From positions 4,154,001 through 4,218,000 of the forward strand of contig NZ_JAUSZR010000001.1 of assembly GCF_030817835.1 (NCBI RefSeq): a stretch of 64,000 bases of DNA. The letters are read 5' to 3'. The DNA is from Pseudarthrobacter sp. W1I19. GTDB lineage: Bacteria > Actinomycetota > Actinomycetes > Actinomycetales > Micrococcaceae. Shown one piece after another: positions 34,648-42,614 of this stretch. The notes below the pieces were generated by a model, which had not been told where the DNA came from, did not search any database, and saw nothing but the letters and a program-made list of their open reading frames with translations. Every line of letters starts with the position of its first letter. Position 1 is the stretch's first letter. Made by a program: the position numbers and the translations under genes.

Positions 34648-35547
34648 TCAGAGCCCCTTTCCGCCGGTTACCGGCAGCACGGCCCCGGAAATATAGGATC
34701 CGTCTTCCGAGGCCAGCAGGACATAGGCGGCGGCGAGCTCGGCGGGCTGGCCGGCCCGTTCCAGCGGTGTGTCCTGCCCGAACTTCGGAAGCTTGTCCGG
34801 CCACTCGGTGGCCGGGATCAGCGGGGTCCAGATGGGTCCTGGAGCCACAGCGTTGACCCGGATTCCCTTGGGCCCGAGTTCCTGCGCCAATGCCTTGGTG
34901 AAGGCCACCTGCGCAGCCTTGGTCATGGCGTAGTCGATCAGGCCGGGTGACGGGTTGAAGGCCTGGATCGAGGCCGTGGTGATGATCGAGGCGCCCGGTT
35001 TGAGATGAGGTACGGCGGCCCTGGCCGTCCACAGCAGCGAGTAGAGGTTGGTTTTAAAGACCCGGTCGAATTCCTCCGTGGGCAGCGATTCAAGGCTTTC
35101 GCGGTTCTTCTGGTAGGCGGCGTTCAGCACCACTACGTCCAGGCGGCCGAACTCTGCCGCCGTTTCGTCCGCGATCCGGGTACTGAATTCCTCCTCGCGT
35201 CCGTCGCCGGCAAAAAGCAGGACCCGCCGGCCCGCCTTCCGGATCCAGTCCGCTGTGTCCTGGGCGTCCTCCTCCTCTTCAGGGAGGTAGGAGATGGCCA
35301 CATCGGCCCCTTCGCGGGCGAACGCGATGGCCGCCGCCTTGCCGATGCCCGAATCTCCGCCGGTGATAAGGGCTGCCTTGCCCTGCAGCTTCCCGTGCCC
35401 CTCATAGCTGAGTTCCCCGTGGTCCGGTTTGGGATCCATGGGCGCCGTCAGGCCGGGCTGCTTCTGCTCCTGCTCCGGAAAAGGGCCTGCGTGGTAGCCG
35501 CCCCGGGGATCCTTCGGCTGGTCCGTCTGTTTGTCCGTCCCGCTCAT
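34648..35547 (-). CDS. SDR-family oxidoreductase (YghA/GsiB-type, stress-associated)
   Basis: 299 residues. A hydrophilic N terminus of about 50 residues (GGYHAGPFPEQEQKQPG) is typical of the YdaD/YghA subgroup. The Rossmann motif is ITGGDSGIGKAAAIA (about 61-75), the N-A-A-Y segment is VVVLNAAYQ, and the catalytic Y-x-x-x-K is YAMTKAA. Substrate is unknown; relatives accompany general stress responses. ATG 35547 has GAGGAGG at 7 bases. Three tandem 15-bp repeats lie just upstream. The longer frame from 36057 crosses the divergent gene and is rejected. Confidence 0.92.
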   Translation of the reverse strand: MSGTDKQTDQPKDPRGGYHAGPFPEQEQKQPGLTAPMDPKPDHGELSYEGHGKLQGKAALITGGDSGIGKAAAIAFAREGADVAISYLPEEEEDAQDTADWIRKAGRRVLLFAGDGREEEFSTRIADETAAEFGRLDVVVLNAAYQKNRESLESLPTEEFDRVFKTNLYSLLWTARAAVPHLKPGASIITTASIQAFNPSPGLIDYAMTKAAQVAFTKALAQELGPKGIRVNAVAPGPIWTPLIPATEWPDKLPKFGQDTPLERAGQPAELAAAYVLLASEDGSYISGAVLPVTGGKGL

Positions 35548-35562
35548 AGTCCGCCTCCTCAC

Positions 35563-35607
35563 TGTGTCGGTTTCAACTGTGTCGTTTTCCACTGTGTCGG
35601 TTTCAAC
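35563..35607. repeat. Three tandem 15-bp repeats in the SDR promoter/leader
   Basis: TGTGTCGGTTTCAAC occurs at 35563-35577 and 35593-35607, with a diverged copy TGTGTCGTTTTCCAC between (35578-35592); TGTTGGTTCC continues a weak fourth unit. It starts 16 bases upstream of the SDR start codon, so it lies in the leader or promoter and could hold repeated protein-binding sites. Confidence 0.75.
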
Positions 35608-35796
35608 TGTTGGTTCCGAAGGGCGTGTGCACCGGCCCTTCGAAGCTATCCCGGCCGGAGGAGTAAAGTCCACCGCTCCAGGCGAATAATCAGTAAACTT
35701 ATCAAATGGCAGGCGCGGCGCAACATTGCCCCCGCTTGTGGGTAGGCAGGGAGTAGAAGGATACCCAGGCACTGGTGGGGGCTGGAGGGAGAGGCA

Positions 35797-36294
35797 ATGT
35801 CCGACGTGGAGGACTACACAGGCCGGACCGGCCGCAACGAAACCCGCGAGGAGCAGATGGACCGCAACTGGGCGGAGCTGCTGCAGGAGTTGCGGGTGCT
35901 GCAGACCGGCGTGCAGATCCTTGCGGGATTCCTGCTGACCCTGCCGTTCCAGTCGCGCTTTGAAGAGCTTGACGACTTCCAGGTGACCCTTTACCTGGTC
36001 AACGTGGTCATCGCTGCCCTGACCACAGCGTTCATCCTCCTGCCGGTCAGCGTGCACCGGAGGCTGTTCCGGAAGCGGCTGAAGGAGACCCTGGTGTCCA
36101 GCGCCGACTTCATCACGAAGATTGCGCTTGCCGGGATAGGCCTCCTGAGCGCCGGAACCGCCGCACTGGTGTTCGACGTGACGGCCGGCCGGTCAGCCGG
36201 CCTCACCGCCGGAGGCGTACTCCTTGCCGTCCTGGTGGTCCTTCTGGTCTATGTCCCGCTGCACCTGAACAGGCGCGCCATGGCAGGACGCTAG
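35797..36294 (+). CDS. DUF6328-type membrane protein
   Basis: 165 residues. A charged N terminus ends in WAELLQELRVLQTGVQILAGFLL, the conserved entry of the family, followed by about four membrane helices (43-55, 70-85, 110-130, 140-158). The FQSRFEEL motif lies between the first two. Function is unknown. ATG 35797 has GGAGGGAGAGG upstream. It is divergent from the stress-type SDR gene across 249 bases that include an A/T-rich stretch at 35690-35710, the best candidate for the shared promoter region. Confidence 0.8.
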   Translation: MSDVEDYTGRTGRNETREEQMDRNWAELLQELRVLQTGVQILAGFLLTLPFQSRFEELDDFQVTLYLVNVVIAALTTAFILLPVSVHRRLFRKRLKETLVSSADFITKIALAGIGLLSAGTAALVFDVTAGRSAGLTAGGVLLAVLVVLLVYVPLHLNRRAMAGR

Positions 36295-36372
36295 CCTGCC
36301 CGCATAAAGCAGGTCGCAATCCCCTTGTTTTGACCCTTTGACCGTAACCCCTGAACCCGACAGGAGAACTTC

Positions 36373-36702
36373 ATGCGAACACTCTTTAGGACTGCCCTGA
36401 TGGTACTGCTGCTCATTGCCACACCGGCGCTTTCGGCCGGAGCCACCCAGGCGGCCCCAACCCCGTTCGGACACCACATCACGGCATCCCCCGGAGGGGC
36501 GTGGGCGCAGTCGGCCGCGTCTCCCACACCATCCCCCGGGGATACCGCCTCCACCGGCCCTGCCAATCCGGGCACCGGCGAATCCGCGCAAAACGAGTCC
36601 ACCCGGCTCGATTACACCCCGTGGGTCATCGGCGCGGTGGTCCTGGTGGTCCTGATCCTGATCCTGATCTGGCGCCGCCGCCGCAACACCACCATCGTTT
36701 AG
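36373..36702 (+). CDS. Small exported, membrane-anchored protein
   Basis: 109 residues. Signal peptide MRTLFRTALMVLLLIATPALSAGA (about 1-24), then a Pro/Ser/Thr/Ala-rich extracellular stretch (30-78), then one membrane helix (about 84-101; PWVIGAVVLVVLILILIW) and a short Arg-rich cytoplasmic end. No family is recognised; the layout is that of a small surface-anchored protein. ATG 36373 has CAGGAG at good spacing. It is co-directional with the DUF6328 gene, 78 bases downstream. Confidence 0.65.
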   Translation: MRTLFRTALMVLLLIATPALSAGATQAAPTPFGHHITASPGGAWAQSAASPTPSPGDTASTGPANPGTGESAQNESTRLDYTPWVIGAVVLVVLILILIWRRRRNTTIV

Positions 36703-36731
36703 ACGCGCGCCTTTAGCCAGCCGCTGCCGGC

Positions 36732-37856
36732 CTAGGCGCCCTCAAGTACCTGGCTTGTTGCCCAGGCCAGGTACTTCGCGGCGTTGGCCACGGCGTCTTC
36801 GGGACTGGAAGCCACGTCCAGCAACTGCGCGGCGGCAACCACACCATGCCCGGCGAGGTCTTCCGGGGTCACCAGGATCCGGCCGGCCACCACGATCACC
36901 GGGATGCCCCGTTCCCGCGCGGCGTCCGCGAGCGCAATCGGAGCCTTTCCGGTCAGCGACTGGCCGTCCATGGACCCTTCCCCGGTAATCACCAGATCTG
37001 CCGAGGCAAGCTGTTCCGCCAGGCCGGTCAGTCCAGCCACCAGCGCGAAGCCGCCTTCTAGTGCGGCGTCAGTGAAGGCAAGGAACGACGCCGGGAAGCC
37101 GCCGGCCGCGCCCGCGCCCTCAACGTTGACGTCCCGGCCTGTCGCCTCACGCAGGAGGGATGCCCAGTTGCGCAGCCCGGCGTCGAGCAGTTCCACGGCT
37201 TCCTCGTCGGCGCCCTTCTGCGGGGAAAAGACATGGGCAGCTCCCAGCGTTCCGTACAGCGGGTTCCGCACGTCGACGGCGATGCGGAAGGTGGCGGCGG
37301 CCAGCCGGGGGTCGAGGGCAGTGGCGTCCAGCGCCACAACGTCCGCGAGCGAGCCGCCACCGAGCGGCACAACGTTCCCGGCTGCGTCCAGCGGCTTCAG
37401 GCCCAGGGCGCGCAGGGCGCCGCTGCCGCCGTCGGTCATTGCGGATCCGCCGAGCCCGAGGACGATTTCCGTAGCCCCCGCGTCCAGGGCCGCCGCGATC
37501 AGCTGGCCGCAGCCGTAGCTGTGGGCGCGCAGTGCATTGGCGGGGGTCGGCTCCATCTCAGCAAGGCCGGAGGCCTGGGCGGTTTCAATCACAGCGGTGA
37601 CCTTGCCGCCGCCGGCCTTCCTGATGGCCCAGGCCGCGCCCACCGGGGCAAGGATGGGGCCTACCACGGCGTTGATCCGCTCTTCGTAGCCGGCTGCCAC
37701 CGCGGCCTCGAGGGTACCCTCGCCGCCGTCGGCAATGGGGAACTGCGTGGCGACGGCGTCCGGGTAGACGCGCAGGGCGCCCTCGGCGATGGCGGCGGCC
37801 GCTTCAGCAGCCGTAAGGGAACCCTTGAACTTGTCCGGAGCAATAAGAATGCGCAT
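36732..37856 (-). CDS. garK: Glycerate kinase (type I)
   Basis: 374 residues, full length. Phosphorylates D-glycerate to 2-phosphoglycerate (or 3-phosphoglycerate in some members). The N terminus MRILIAPDKFKGSLTAAEAA is highly characteristic, followed by IADGGEGTLEA, the GLGGSAMTDGG loop (about 145-156) and the ITGEGSMDGQSLTGKAP motif. ATG 37856 is chosen because homologues start MRI(L/V)IAPDKFKGS; upstream ATGs add 2-14 residues. It is convergent with the exported small protein gene and shows no operon partner. Confidence 0.95.
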   Translation of the reverse strand: MRILIAPDKFKGSLTAAEAAAAIAEGALRVYPDAVATQFPIADGGEGTLEAAVAAGYEERINAVVGPILAPVGAAWAIRKAGGGKVTAVIETAQASGLAEMEPTPANALRAHSYGCGQLIAAALDAGATEIVLGLGGSAMTDGGSGALRALGLKPLDAAGNVVPLGGGSLADVVALDATALDPRLAAATFRIAVDVRNPLYGTLGAAHVFSPQKGADEEAVELLDAGLRNWASLLREATGRDVNVEGAGAAGGFPASFLAFTDAALEGGFALVAGLTGLAEQLASADLVITGEGSMDGQSLTGKAPIALADAARERGIPVIVVAGRILVTPEDLAGHGVVAAAQLLDVASSPEDAVANAAKYLAWATSQVLEGA

Positions 37857-38003
37857 AGGCTCCATCATGCCAGCAGCCGGTGGGAAAGCGCTTGCCACGC
37901 ACGTAATGCGGACGTCGCGTGGCCTGGAGAGTCCCGGCTGGGAAACACAACAGCGTCAAAGCTATTACCTGAAGTTCGCTCAACGGCGTTCAGCCGAGGG
38001 CCG

Positions 38004-38813
38004 CTACCCCTGCCGCCATTCGTGGCTGGTGATGTGGGACCCGCCCTGCGGGCCCATCTGCAGCATGCCGCCGTCCACAGCCCAGGAGGCGCCGGTGACG
38101 TAACTCGAGGCGGGGGAAGCCAGGAACGCGATCACCGCGGCGATTTCCCTGGCGTCGCCCGGCCGGCCCAGCGGAACACCTGGCCTGTCCTTGGTGGTGG
38201 GATCTTCGTTCTCCTGCCCTGTCATGGGGGTGGCTATTTCGCCAGGGGCCACACTGTTGGCGGTAATGCCATGCTCCGCAAGTTCCAGCGCCAGGGTCTT
38301 CATCAGCCCGCCCAGGCCGTGCTTGGAGGCGTCGTAGGCGGAGGATCCCACCCGCGGCTGGAATTCATGGACGCTGGTGACTGCCACCAGGCGCCCTCCC
38401 CTGCCGGCGTCGACCATGCGCCGGGCTGCGGCCTGCAGGCAGACGAACGCGCCGTTGAGGTTGGTGTCGAGTGTCTGCATCCATGTTTCGACATCCAGGT
38501 CCAGGAATTTTGTCCCGTCCCCGGTCCCCGCGTTGTTCACAAAGACGTCCACGCCGCCCAGTTCTTCCGCGAGTTCGTCGATGACGGCACCGGCGCCCTG
38601 GAGATCAGTGGTGTCCAGCTGCCGCACCACCGCCTTGCGGCCCAGGCCGCGGACTTCTTCGGCCGTTGCCTCGGCGCCGGCCTTGTCGGAATGCCAGGTG
38701 ACGCCGATGTCCATCCCTGCTTGGGCCAAGGCAACGGCAGTGGCCTTGCCGATTCCGGAGTCTGATGCGGTGACGATGGCGGTGGTGGGGTTGAACCCTG
38801 TGGTGTCCTGCAT
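38004..38813 (-). CDS. SDR-family oxidoreductase
   Basis: 269 residues. Variant Rossmann motif VTASDSGIGKATAVA (about 13-27; the first Gly is replaced by Ala), FVNNAGTG, then the catalytic Tyr-Lys in SAYDASKHGLGG. The C-terminal YVTGASWAVDGGM is typical of classical SDRs. Substrate unknown. ATG 38813 has AGAGGAG at 6 bases. It is the first of a group of minus-strand genes but is separated from glycerate kinase by 147 bases. It is distinct from the SDR at 34648, lacking the long N terminus. Confidence 0.93.
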   Translation of the reverse strand: MQDTTGFNPTTAIVTASDSGIGKATAVALAQAGMDIGVTWHSDKAGAEATAEEVRGLGRKAVVRQLDTTDLQGAGAVIDELAEELGGVDVFVNNAGTGDGTKFLDLDVETWMQTLDTNLNGAFVCLQAAARRMVDAGRGGRLVAVTSVHEFQPRVGSSAYDASKHGLGGLMKTLALELAEHGITANSVAPGEIATPMTGQENEDPTTKDRPGVPLGRPGDAREIAAVIAFLASPASSYVTGASWAVDGGMLQMGPQGGSHITSHEWRQG

Positions 38814-38865
38814 GGTGGCTCCTCTTGGCAATCAGGTTGGCAATCAGGCGGGGCGGCTTTGGTGA

Positions 38866-39285
38866 TCAGGCTGGGCGGCGCAGTTCCGGCGGCGAGGGGT
38901 ACCCGCCGTCGTCCGTTTCCGGGATGCTGTCCGGGACTGCCATGAGCGGTACAGCAAAGGTCACCACCGGCCGGGGGTGGGCCTCATCGGCGGACCTGAC
39001 CGTCAGGCTCCGGGTTCCGGGCGGCACCGAAGGGGTGAAGACCTGCAGGTTCCGCGAGCCGATGTTCGCGGACCTGCGCAGCGAGTACTCCGTGCCGAAG
39101 TGGTCCTGGAGGATGATGACAGGTTCCGGTTCGTTGTCGGAGGCCAGCTGGATGTTGACCACCAGGCCGGTGGACCAGATTTCCACTGACAGCACGGTGA
39201 AAGCGGTGGAATCCGTGACATGCCGGCCGTAGGTTGGTGGCAGCAGCATCCCGCGGAGGGAGCCTGTTGGGATAAGTTCGCGCAT
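38866..39285 (-). CDS. Hypothetical protein, beta-rich
   Basis: 139 residues, no recognised family. The sequence alternates short hydrophobic strands (AFTVLSVEIWSTGLVVNIQL; RSLTVRSADE), suggesting a small beta-sandwich. No signal peptide or membrane helix. ATG 39285 has AGGAA at 6 bases. It lies 52 bases upstream of the SDR gene, same strand, so it may share that transcript. Confidence 0.65.
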   Translation of the reverse strand: MRELIPTGSLRGMLLPPTYGRHVTDSTAFTVLSVEIWSTGLVVNIQLASDNEPEPVIILQDHFGTEYSLRRSANIGSRNLQVFTPSVPPGTRSLTVRSADEAHPRPVVTFAVPLMAVPDSIPETDDGGYPSPPELRRPA

Positions 39286-39379
39286 TGTTGTTCCTGTAGG
39301 TTATGCGCCTGCCGACGACGGGACCGCGCCGGAGGTTTTCCGGTGCAGGTCTTGTGGGGTACGGCAGGACGGATGCGGC

Positions 39380-39829
39380 TTAGGCGTCTTCCCGGCCGGG
39401 ATTTTCCAGCCGGAAGAAATTTGATTGTTGGCCGTCGCTGCGCTGTTCCTGGTAAATGAAATTCAGCCCCCGGGAGTCGAAGGTTTCAAACCATTCCTCC
39501 CAGCTGATGTGGCGAAGCTTGTCGTTTTCGCCGCCGAAGTCGATCCGCAGCACACCGAGATGGTCGCCGTGCTCAGTGCCTTCCACAGTGGCCGGGACGC
39601 CGTCGCGATCCTCCGCCCACTGCCTGATGACTTCGTGATGCGTGGTGACCAGGCTGCGGCCCTCGCGCTCCGGCTCGTCCTCCGGTGAGGTGACCTCCTG
39701 CGAGTACTTCAGGGATTTTGATGACTCCGGGCCAGTGCGGACCTTTCCGCCATCCGGCCCTGCTCCCAGATCTTCTTCGTCCCGGTCCGCGTCGGCTTCG
39801 CGCGTCTTGTTGCCTTTATCCTGTGCCAT
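39380..39829 (-). CDS. Hypothetical protein of a conserved small family (HEVIRQWAEDRDG)
   Basis: 149 residues. The first 60 are highly charged and likely disordered (DADRDEEDLGAGPDGG). The rest is a compact domain: TTHHEVIRQWAEDRDGVPA, then LGVLRIDF, then ISWEEWFETFDSRGLNFIYQE. Proteins with this domain are common in soil bacteria and are sometimes labelled branching enzymes by mistake; no enzyme motif is present. ATG 39829 is preferred to 39838 because AAAGG is 9 bases from it and abuts the other. A perfect palindrome lies 29 bases upstream. Confidence 0.7.
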   Translation of the reverse strand: MAQDKGNKTREADADRDEEDLGAGPDGGKVRTGPESSKSLKYSQEVTSPEDEPEREGRSLVTTHHEVIRQWAEDRDGVPATVEGTEHGDHLGVLRIDFGGENDKLRHISWEEWFETFDSRGLNFIYQEQRSDGQQSNFFRLENPGREDA

Positions 39830-39857
39830 GATGGCCATCCTTTCCCCTGGAGGTAAC

Positions 39858-39875
39858 TAGTAAGTCTACTTACTA
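39858..39875. promoter_or_regulatory. Palindrome TAGTAAGT-CT-ACTTACTA, candidate operator
   Basis: Perfect 8-bp arms around 2 bases. It lies 29 bases upstream of the gene starting at 39829 and overlaps the last codon of the methyltransferase gene. It is A/T-rich in a GC-rich region and has the size of a TetR/MarR/ECF-type operator or of a -10 region. Which it is cannot be told. Confidence 0.45.
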
Positions 39876-40769
39876 TGGAGCCTCCCGACCAGCCTCCATG
39901 TCAAGGGCAGGGCTGGTGGCCGCTGCGCCTCCCTGCGGCCGGAAACGCTGGCGGCGCGGGCGCAGCACGGCGTAGTAACCGGGAATCCGGCTCTGGGCGG
40001 GCACGCCGGTCACCGGATTCGTCTCAATGGCAACATCGCCGTCCTCGAGGAGCTCCCAGGACTCCCCGGGCAGGATGCGGGAGCGCTCATCAGGGCCAAA
40101 ATGGCCTGGCATCGGCAGTTCGCGGATGGCCCGTTCGAGGGGTGCCGGGATGTCTTTGGCTGTTGCGCCCAGATGCGAGACATAGTCAAGGGGGTTGCCC
40201 TGGAAGTTGGTTTCGGCAAGGAAGACCGTGCCGCCGTTGCCTGCCAGGACCCGAAGGTTCTTCACCAGCGCTGCCTGGTCGGCAGGGCCCAGCACGTGGA
40301 GCACACCTCGGATGAACACGTTGGCGCCGCGTTCGCCGGCGAGCCCGCGGGCGGCGTCGGGCGCTGTCATGTCCCGGGCTTCGTACCGGATGCGCCCGGC
40401 CAGGCCTGCTTGCGCTTCCGACTCGGCGCGTGCTCGCGCCACCGCATGGGCGGACACGTCCACACCGACCACCTCGCGGAAGGTACCGGCCAATGCGCGG
40501 GTGAAACTGCCGTGTCCGCAGCCCACATCAACCAGGGGAAGTTCCGCATCCAAGTGGCGCAGCAGCACGTCCCGGTAACCGAGGAACTCGTGGTCCCGGC
40601 CCGAATCCCACAAAACCTCGCCGCCCGGTCCGGTGGCGCTGATGCCTGCCCAGTATTTGTCCCACGCCAGGCGCCGGTCCTTGGGCGCAGAACGGGACAG
40701 CCGGGCAAGCTTGGGGATCATCAGGTACTTCTGCCAGGAGGAGCGCACCGATTTTGCTGGGGAGAACAC
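39873..40769 (-). CDS. Class I SAM-dependent methyltransferase
   Basis: 298 residues. Motif I is LVDVGCGHGSF (about 80-90) with the acidic end of strand 2 in VVGVDVSAHAV, and motif IV-like YEARDMTAPDA; FIRGVLHVLG follows. This is the methyl-donor-binding core; nothing marks the acceptor. The start is GTG 40769, supported by TATATT exactly 6 bases upstream and no Shine-Dalgarno, fitting leaderless expression. A start at MIPKLARLSRSAPKDRR (about 40721) is an alternative. It is divergent from the histidine kinase gene. Confidence 0.85.
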   Translation of the reverse strand: MFSPAKSVRSSWQKYLMIPKLARLSRSAPKDRRLAWDKYWAGISATGPGGEVLWDSGRDHEFLGYRDVLLRHLDAELPLVDVGCGHGSFTRALAGTFREVVGVDVSAHAVARARAESEAQAGLAGRIRYEARDMTAPDAARGLAGERGANVFIRGVLHVLGPADQAALVKNLRVLAGNGGTVFLAETNFQGNPLDYVSHLGATAKDIPAPLERAIRELPMPGHFGPDERSRILPGESWELLEDGDVAIETNPVTGVPAQSRIPGYYAVLRPRRQRFRPQGGAAATSPALDMEAGREAP

Positions 40770-40775
40770 AGCCCA

Positions 40776-40781
40776 AATATA
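40776..40781 (-). promoter_or_regulatory. -10 box TATATT, leaderless methyltransferase gene
   Basis: On the minus strand TATATT is followed by 6 bases and the GTG at 40769. A TTGACG lies upstream but only 11 bases away, too close for a normal -35. Confidence 0.5.
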
Positions 40782-40943
40782 TGTCGCGCATCCGTCAACC
40801 CAGCAGTTTTCAGGCCTGGCCGCGGTGCGTCGGCTGTCCGCAAAGGGCCACGTTCCGTCACGCTGGGGCGATGTGCAGCTTCCAAGGGAGCATCCGGGGC
40901 GCGCCGCCCTACAATGTAGTCAACTGGGAGCGAAGGGGGCATT

Positions 40944-42596
40944 GTGGCGGCTGATTTGCCGTGGGACCCGTCTGTGCCACGCACCGCTTATGTAGCGGAC
41001 CCCGACGACGGGCGTCTGGCTCTGAATGCGCGCGCACTGCGAGAAGCTGGTTACGAGGTCCGCACCGCGTGTGATGCCGACGGCCTCGCCCGTTTGCTGG
41101 CAGCAGGCGAACCTTCCGTCATTGTGGTGGACACGTCCTTATCCGCGGTCGAAGCAGAGGCGCCAGTCCTGGTGATGGTGGATCTGGACAGCCCGGCCGA
41201 ACTGGCGGCCATGAAGCCTCCCGGCGTCCACGACTGCATCGCCAAACCCCCGCCGCCCAAGGAACTGGTCCACCGGGCCACGTCCCTGATCAGCCAGGTG
41301 GCCCGGCGCAGGATCGCCCGGCAGGAGGCTGAGGCCCTGCGTGAACAGCTCCGGCAGGTGTCCGCCGCCGTGCGCGGAACAAACGATCCGCAGGAGATCG
41401 CCGGCCATGTGGTCGCTGGCTTCGGGCGAACGTTCAAGGCAGACCACGTCCGGCTGACTACTTTCGAGGACGAGCGGGTTCCCCCCATCACCGCCGCATG
41501 GACCAGGCCGGGCCTTGAACCGCTGGCTGACACCGCGCTGCCGGACGAGGACTCCGCCCGGCAGACGGCCGACATGCTGTGGGCTGGGGCCGAAACGCTG
41601 AGCTCCTCTGAGGGGTCCGAAGAGGACGGGCAAACAGGCGAGCCCGGAGGCACCCCGCGCCTTGGCCCTGCCGCCTCGCTGCTGGCGGTGCCGATGGGTG
41701 AAGGCAGCTCCTCGCTGGGCATCATCTGGATCGCGATGCTGGACGAGCCGCGGCAATGGTCCCGGGCGGAGCTGGGCCTGATCCAGCACGTGGCCGGCAA
41801 TGCAGCACACGGCCTGATCCAGAGCCACCTCATCAGCAGCCAGCAGCAGGTGGTCAAGCAGCTTCGGCAGCTGGACAAGGCAAAAACCGACTTCCTCGCC
41901 ACGGTGAACCACGAGCTGAGGACCCCGCTGACGTCCATCATGGCCTACCTGGACATGATTCAGGAAAGCACCGAGCAGCCCGTATCGCCCGAAGTCCACC
42001 AGATGCTGGACATCGTGGTCCGCAACACCGAGCGGCTCCGGATGCTGATCGAGGACATGCTCAGCGTGTCCCGCAACGGCCTCGAAGACAATCTGATGCA
42101 TCTCACCCCGGTGCGCCTGGGCCAGACGCTGGACCTGGTGGCAGGGGCGCTGCGGCCCCTGGCCCAGCTGCAGAACGTCACTATTGCGGTGGATCCTGCA
42201 CCGGAGGACCCCGAGATCCTGGCTGACGAGGTGCAGCTGCAGCAGGTATTCACCAATCTGGTGTCCAACGCCATCAAATTCACGCCAAGCGGCGGCCGGA
42301 TTGAGGTGGGAAGCGAGTCGCACGCGGCGGCAGACGGCACCCGCTGGGCAACCGTCAGCGTGGCCGACACCGGCATCGGCATCTCCAGCGAGGAAATCGA
42401 CCACGTTTTCACCAGGTTCTACCGGGCGTCCAATGCCATGTCCGGAGCCATTCCCGGAACCGGGCTGGGGCTGGCCATTACCAAGGACATTGTGGCGCGC
42501 CACGGCGGCCGCATTGACGTGGCCTCCACCCTGGGCTCCGGCACCACCGTCACAGTGAGCCTTCCGCTGGATACTGACCGCAACCGGGCCAACTGA
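40944..42596 (+). CDS. Sensor histidine kinase with N-terminal receiver-like and GAF domains
   Basis: 550 residues, no membrane helix. Residues about 15-115 resemble a receiver domain (Asp in VIVVDTS, Lys in CIAKPPPP) but the acidic pocket looks incomplete. A GAF-like region follows (about 140-300). The kinase core has the H-box FLATVNHELRTPLTSIMAYL, N-box LQQVFTNLVSNAIKFTP, G1 VADTGIGIS and G2 GTGLGLAITKDIVARHGG. GTG 40944 follows AAGGGGG. It lies 18 bases upstream of a GGDEF-EAL gene and should be co-transcribed. It therefore probably feeds a cytoplasmic signal into cyclic di-GMP control. No separate response regulator is adjacent. Confidence 0.92.
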   Translation: MAADLPWDPSVPRTAYVADPDDGRLALNARALREAGYEVRTACDADGLARLLAAGEPSVIVVDTSLSAVEAEAPVLVMVDLDSPAELAAMKPPGVHDCIAKPPPPKELVHRATSLISQVARRRIARQEAEALREQLRQVSAAVRGTNDPQEIAGHVVAGFGRTFKADHVRLTTFEDERVPPITAAWTRPGLEPLADTALPDEDSARQTADMLWAGAETLSSSEGSEEDGQTGEPGGTPRLGPAASLLAVPMGEGSSSLGIIWIAMLDEPRQWSRAELGLIQHVAGNAAHGLIQSHLISSQQQVVKQLRQLDKAKTDFLATVNHELRTPLTSIMAYLDMIQESTEQPVSPEVHQMLDIVVRNTERLRMLIEDMLSVSRNGLEDNLMHLTPVRLGQTLDLVAGALRPLAQLQNVTIAVDPAPEDPEILADEVQLQQVFTNLVSNAIKFTPSGGRIEVGSESHAAADGTRWATVSVADTGIGISSEEIDHVFTRFYRASNAMSGAIPGTGLGLAITKDIVARHGGRIDVASTLGSGTTVTVSLPLDTDRNRAN

Positions 42597-42614
42597 GCGC
42601 GGGAGGAGGAACCG

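Noticed and set aside
35548-36057. N-terminal extension of the SDR frame to 36057
   Set aside because: It runs opposite the DUF6328 gene and through the tandem repeats; a strong ribosome site sits before ATG 35547.
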